64,000 nt of DNA from CAVVSD01 sp963757125 (lineage in GTDB: Bacteria > Actinomycetota > Thermoleophilia > Solirubrobacterales > Solirubrobacteraceae): NCBI GenBank assembly GCA_963757125.1, contig CAVWQP010000003.1:221511-285510 (forward strand). Reading direction: 5' to 3'. Under the pieces are notes generated by a model. The model was not told where the DNA came from and did not search any database. It saw only the letters and a list, made by a program, of their open reading frames with translations. Made by a program: the position numbers and the translations under genes. Shown here one piece after another: positions 62,036 to 64,000 of the stretch. How positions within the stretch are numbered: the stretch's first letter is position 1; each line of letters opens with the position of its first letter.

Positions 62036-62659
62036 ATGCCCGAGGACCTCATCGCGGACGCCGAGGAGCTGCGCGACTACGTGGGCGAGCCGATCCAGCG
62101 CACGCTGGAGAAGGAGCTCGACCACCTGGACCACCACTGCGTCGACTTCCTGGCGCGCTCGCCGATCGCGACGCTGTCGACGTCGGGCGCGGACGGTCGC
62201 TGTGACTGCTCGCCCCGCGGTGGGCCGCGCGGGTTCGCGCACGTCCTGGACCCCAAGCACCTCGCGCTGCCCGACTACAAGGGCAACCGCCGCCAGGACT
62301 CCCACGTCAACGTGATGGAGAACCCGCACGTCGGCCTGCTCTTCCTCATCCCCGGGCTGGGCGAGACGCTACGCATCAACGGCACCGCGCAGCTCTCGCG
62401 CGACCCGGAGCTCCTCGACCGGCTGGAGACGAAGGGCGATCCGCCCCAGCTCGCGCTCGTCGTCGAGGCCGACGAGGTCTACCTCCACTGCGCGAAGGCG
62501 CTCATCCGCAGCGAGCTGTGGGATCCGTCGACCTGGCTGCCCGCCACCGAGCTCCCGTCGGTGAACCAGATCTACCGCGACCACCGCGACACGCCGGGCC
62601 TCACCCCGGACCAGGTGGGACGCGAGCTCGAGGAGAGCTACCGCACGCGGTTGTGGTGA
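62036..62659 (+). CDS. Pyridoxamine-5'-phosphate-oxidase-like FMN-binding protein
   Basis: 207 aa. SPIATLSTSGADGRCDCSPR, GFAHVLDPKHLALPDYKGN, NVMENPHVGLLFLIPGLGET, RINGTAQLSRD and VYLHCAKALIRSELWDP match the MSMEG_1061/TIGR04025 split-barrel FMN proteins, not PdxH itself. ATG 62036. Function likely flavin/F420-linked reduction or heme/quinone handling; unproven. Confidence 0.88.
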   Translation: MPEDLIADAEELRDYVGEPIQRTLEKELDHLDHHCVDFLARSPIATLSTSGADGRCDCSPRGGPRGFAHVLDPKHLALPDYKGNRRQDSHVNVMENPHVGLLFLIPGLGETLRINGTAQLSRDPELLDRLETKGDPPQLALVVEADEVYLHCAKALIRSELWDPSTWLPATELPSVNQIYRDHRDTPGLTPDQVGRELEESYRTRLW

Positions 62660-62746
62660 GCCTGTCGATCTGAGCGGATCCCGCGTGTCGTCGTTCATGA
62701 GGGGTCGCGCACGGCGGCTCCGGACGACGAGCGCAAGGAGACCGAC

Positions 62747-63489
62747 ATGGTCAGGGAGTGGGAAGTGCGGTGGGAGGGCGAGCTGCCCGCCAGCCCGCAG
62801 GACGTGTGGGACGCGATCACGCAGCACGCCGACGGCTACCTCTGGAGGATCGACTACGAGCCGCGGGTCGGCGGCGCCGAGCGCGGGCTGACCGCGGGCG
62901 GCGGGACGGTCACGGCGTGGGACCCGCCGCGCCACTTCGCGACGCGCACGCGGCCGGAGACCGAGCGCGACGGCTTCAACGAGCTCGACTACGTGCTCGA
63001 GCCGCTCGGCGCGGCGACCTACCTGCGCTACACGCACCGCTGCGAGATCCCGCGGAGGACTACGACCGCCAGCTCGACGCCTGCCGGCAGCACACGACCT
63101 TCTACCAGCACTCGCTGGGCCAGTACGCGTGCTACTTCGCCGGCCGCGAGCCGGTCTACGTCAGCGTCGACGGGCCCGCGTCGTCCGCCGAGGGAGGGTC
63201 GTCGCGCTGCGGCGGGCGCTCGGGCTGCCCGACGGCGTCGTGGCCGGCGACCCCGTCCGCCTGGAACCCGCCGGCCTCGAGCCGATCGACGGCGTCGTCG
63301 ACTACGCGACGGGCGCGTTCCTCGGCGTCCGCAGCGCCGACGCGCTCCTGCGCTTCTACGGGCGCGACCGCTGGGGCTGGCCCGTCGGCGTCGCGCACCA
63401 CCTGTTCACGCCAGGCACGGACGCGGCGGCGAGCGAGCGGGCATGGGGCGACGGGTCGCCGGCGTGTTCGCGACGAGCGGGTGGCGTGA
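62747..63489 (+). pseudogene. SRPBCC/polyketide-cyclase-like protein, frameshifted
   Basis: About 245 aa if repaired. VREWEVRWEGELPASPQDVW, then LWRIDYEPRVGG, and VTAWDPPRHFATRTRPE are in one frame. After EIPR (about 63055) the sequence continues EDYDRQLDACRQHTTFYQHS and CYFAGREPVYVSVDGPAS in another. From about 63195 a third frame reads LRRALGLPDGVVAGDPVRLE to VGVAHHLFTPGTDAA. This is an activator-of-Hsp90-like START domain plus a C-terminal extension. At least two one-base changes. Likely ends at the TGA overlapping the next ATG. Confidence 0.7.
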
Positions 63490-63829
63490 TGGCGCAGTAC
63501 GCGGTGATGATCTTCGAGCGCGTCGCGCCCGCCGACCTCCCGCCCGAGGTCATGGAGGGCCACATGGACCTGCCGGCGCGGATCGCCGAGCAGGGCGGGC
63601 GGGTCGTGGCCGGGCTGGGCCTCGAGCACCCGGACACGGCGACGAGGATCCGGGACGACGTGATCACCGACGGCCCGTTCATCGAGACGAAGGAGATCCT
63701 CGGGGGCGTCTACGTCCTCGAGGCCCGCGATCTCGACCAGCGCTCGCGCTGGCCCGGATGACCCCGATCGTCGATGGGGGCGTCGAGGTCCGCCCGCTCG
63801 CCGGCTTCCAGATCGTGCAGGACGACTGA
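63489..63829 (+). pseudogene. YCII/DGPF-domain protein, frameshifted near 3' end
   Basis: About 113 aa if repaired. AQYAVMIFERVAPADLPPEV, GGRVVAGLGLEHPDTATRIR and DVITDGPFIETKEILGGVYV contain the DGPF motif that names the family. After EARDLD (about 63740) a one-base change is needed to reach ALALARMTPIVDGGVEVRPL and the stop at 63829. DGPF proteins are the standard genomic partners of ECF42-type sigma factors, and such a gene follows immediately. Confidence 0.8.
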
Positions 63830-64000
63830 CCGCTGTCGAGCAGGCGGTCGCCGACGCGCACCGGCGCGAGTGGGCCTACGTGCTCGCCGCGACGGTGCGC
63901 GTGACGCGCGACCTCGACACCGCCGAGGAGGCGGTGCAGGACGCCTACGTCCGGGCCCTCGAGACCTGGGCGCGAGACGGCGTGCCCGCGAGCCCCGGCG
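63826..64000 (+). CDS. ECF sigma factor, probable ECF42 group (5' part only)
   Basis: 58 codons visible before the window edge. VADAHRREWAYVLAATVRVT, RDLDTAEEAVQDAYVRALET W is sigma region 2 (core binding and -10 recognition). It follows a DGPF gene, the hallmark context of ECF42 sigma factors, which have a long C-terminal TPR-like extension that would lie outside. There is no ATG, GTG or TTG at the expected start; CTG 63826, overlapping the upstream TGA as CTGA, is the only fitting codon. Confidence 0.78.
   Translation, partial: MTAVEQAVADAHRREWAYVLAATVRVTRDLDTAEEAVQDAYVRALETWARDGVPASPG

Overview
The window is about 72-73% GC, nearly every gene has strongly GC-biased third codon positions, and genes are tightly packed with many ATGA/GTGA stop-start overlaps. 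Gene content (HemQ-type heme synthase, F420/LLM flavin oxidoreductases, protocatechuate catabolism, DUF3618/holin-like membrane operon, GPP34 protein, many secreted proteins with Arg/Cys-rich C-terminal domains) fits a free-living Actinomycetota. The style of the secreted proteins suggests the Thermoleophilia (Solirubrobacterales/Conexibacter-like). The phylum call is fairly safe; the class is an inference.

Layout. 0-3.5 kb: leftward pcaH-pcaG-pcaB-pcaD operon (protocatechuate to the beta-ketoadipate pathway). 3.6-5.7 kb: rightward rubredoxin, GerW-like protein, membrane-anchored spermidine-synthase-like protein. 5.7-9.3 kb: leftward lipid/acyl module (biotinyl carrier, an AONS-like PLP protein without its PLP lysine, desaturase, cyclopropane synthase). 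9.4-9.6 kb: a valine-run leader peptide followed by strong hairpins. 9.7-14 kb: PlsC, secreted sugar dehydrogenase, methyltransferase, frameshifted acyltransferase.

14-23.6 kb is the most unusual part: a lysyl-oxidase-family gene and a cupin run leftward, and facing away from them is a tandem array of five paralogous secreted proteins. These share a lysyl-oxidase-like N-terminal domain with an altered histidine site and a separate C-terminal C...C-x-V-[SR]-W domain. The third copy carries about ten frame changes, yet its motifs are intact. 23.7-34.5 kb holds mixed metabolism: a group II decarboxylase, amidohydrolase, RarD, a secreted metzincin, enoyl-CoA hydratase and an arginase-family enzyme. 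34.5-38 kb is a TetR-led operon of small membrane proteins ending in an AI-2E permease and a GPP34 protein. 38-43.3 kb has a MerR/MFS pair, SRAP, DUF488-DegV and an iron-sulfur group (Grx4, BolA, A-type carrier). 43.3-56 kb has a glycoside hydrolase, regulators, a MetE-like protein, a deacetylase, HemQ, a glycosyltransferase-flippase fusion, Rrf2, a possible GxGD membrane protease and two sulfur-type LLM monooxygenases. 56-64 kb has MetH with operator-like palindromes upstream, a fragment of a duplicated LLM gene, and a DGPF protein followed by an ECF sigma factor cut by the window edge.

At least eleven otherwise conserved genes contain small frame changes, mostly in GC-rich runs. I annotate these as frameshifted and treat consensus sequence errors as the leading explanation, except possibly in the third array copy. 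No rRNA, tRNA, CRISPR array or convincing transposase was found.
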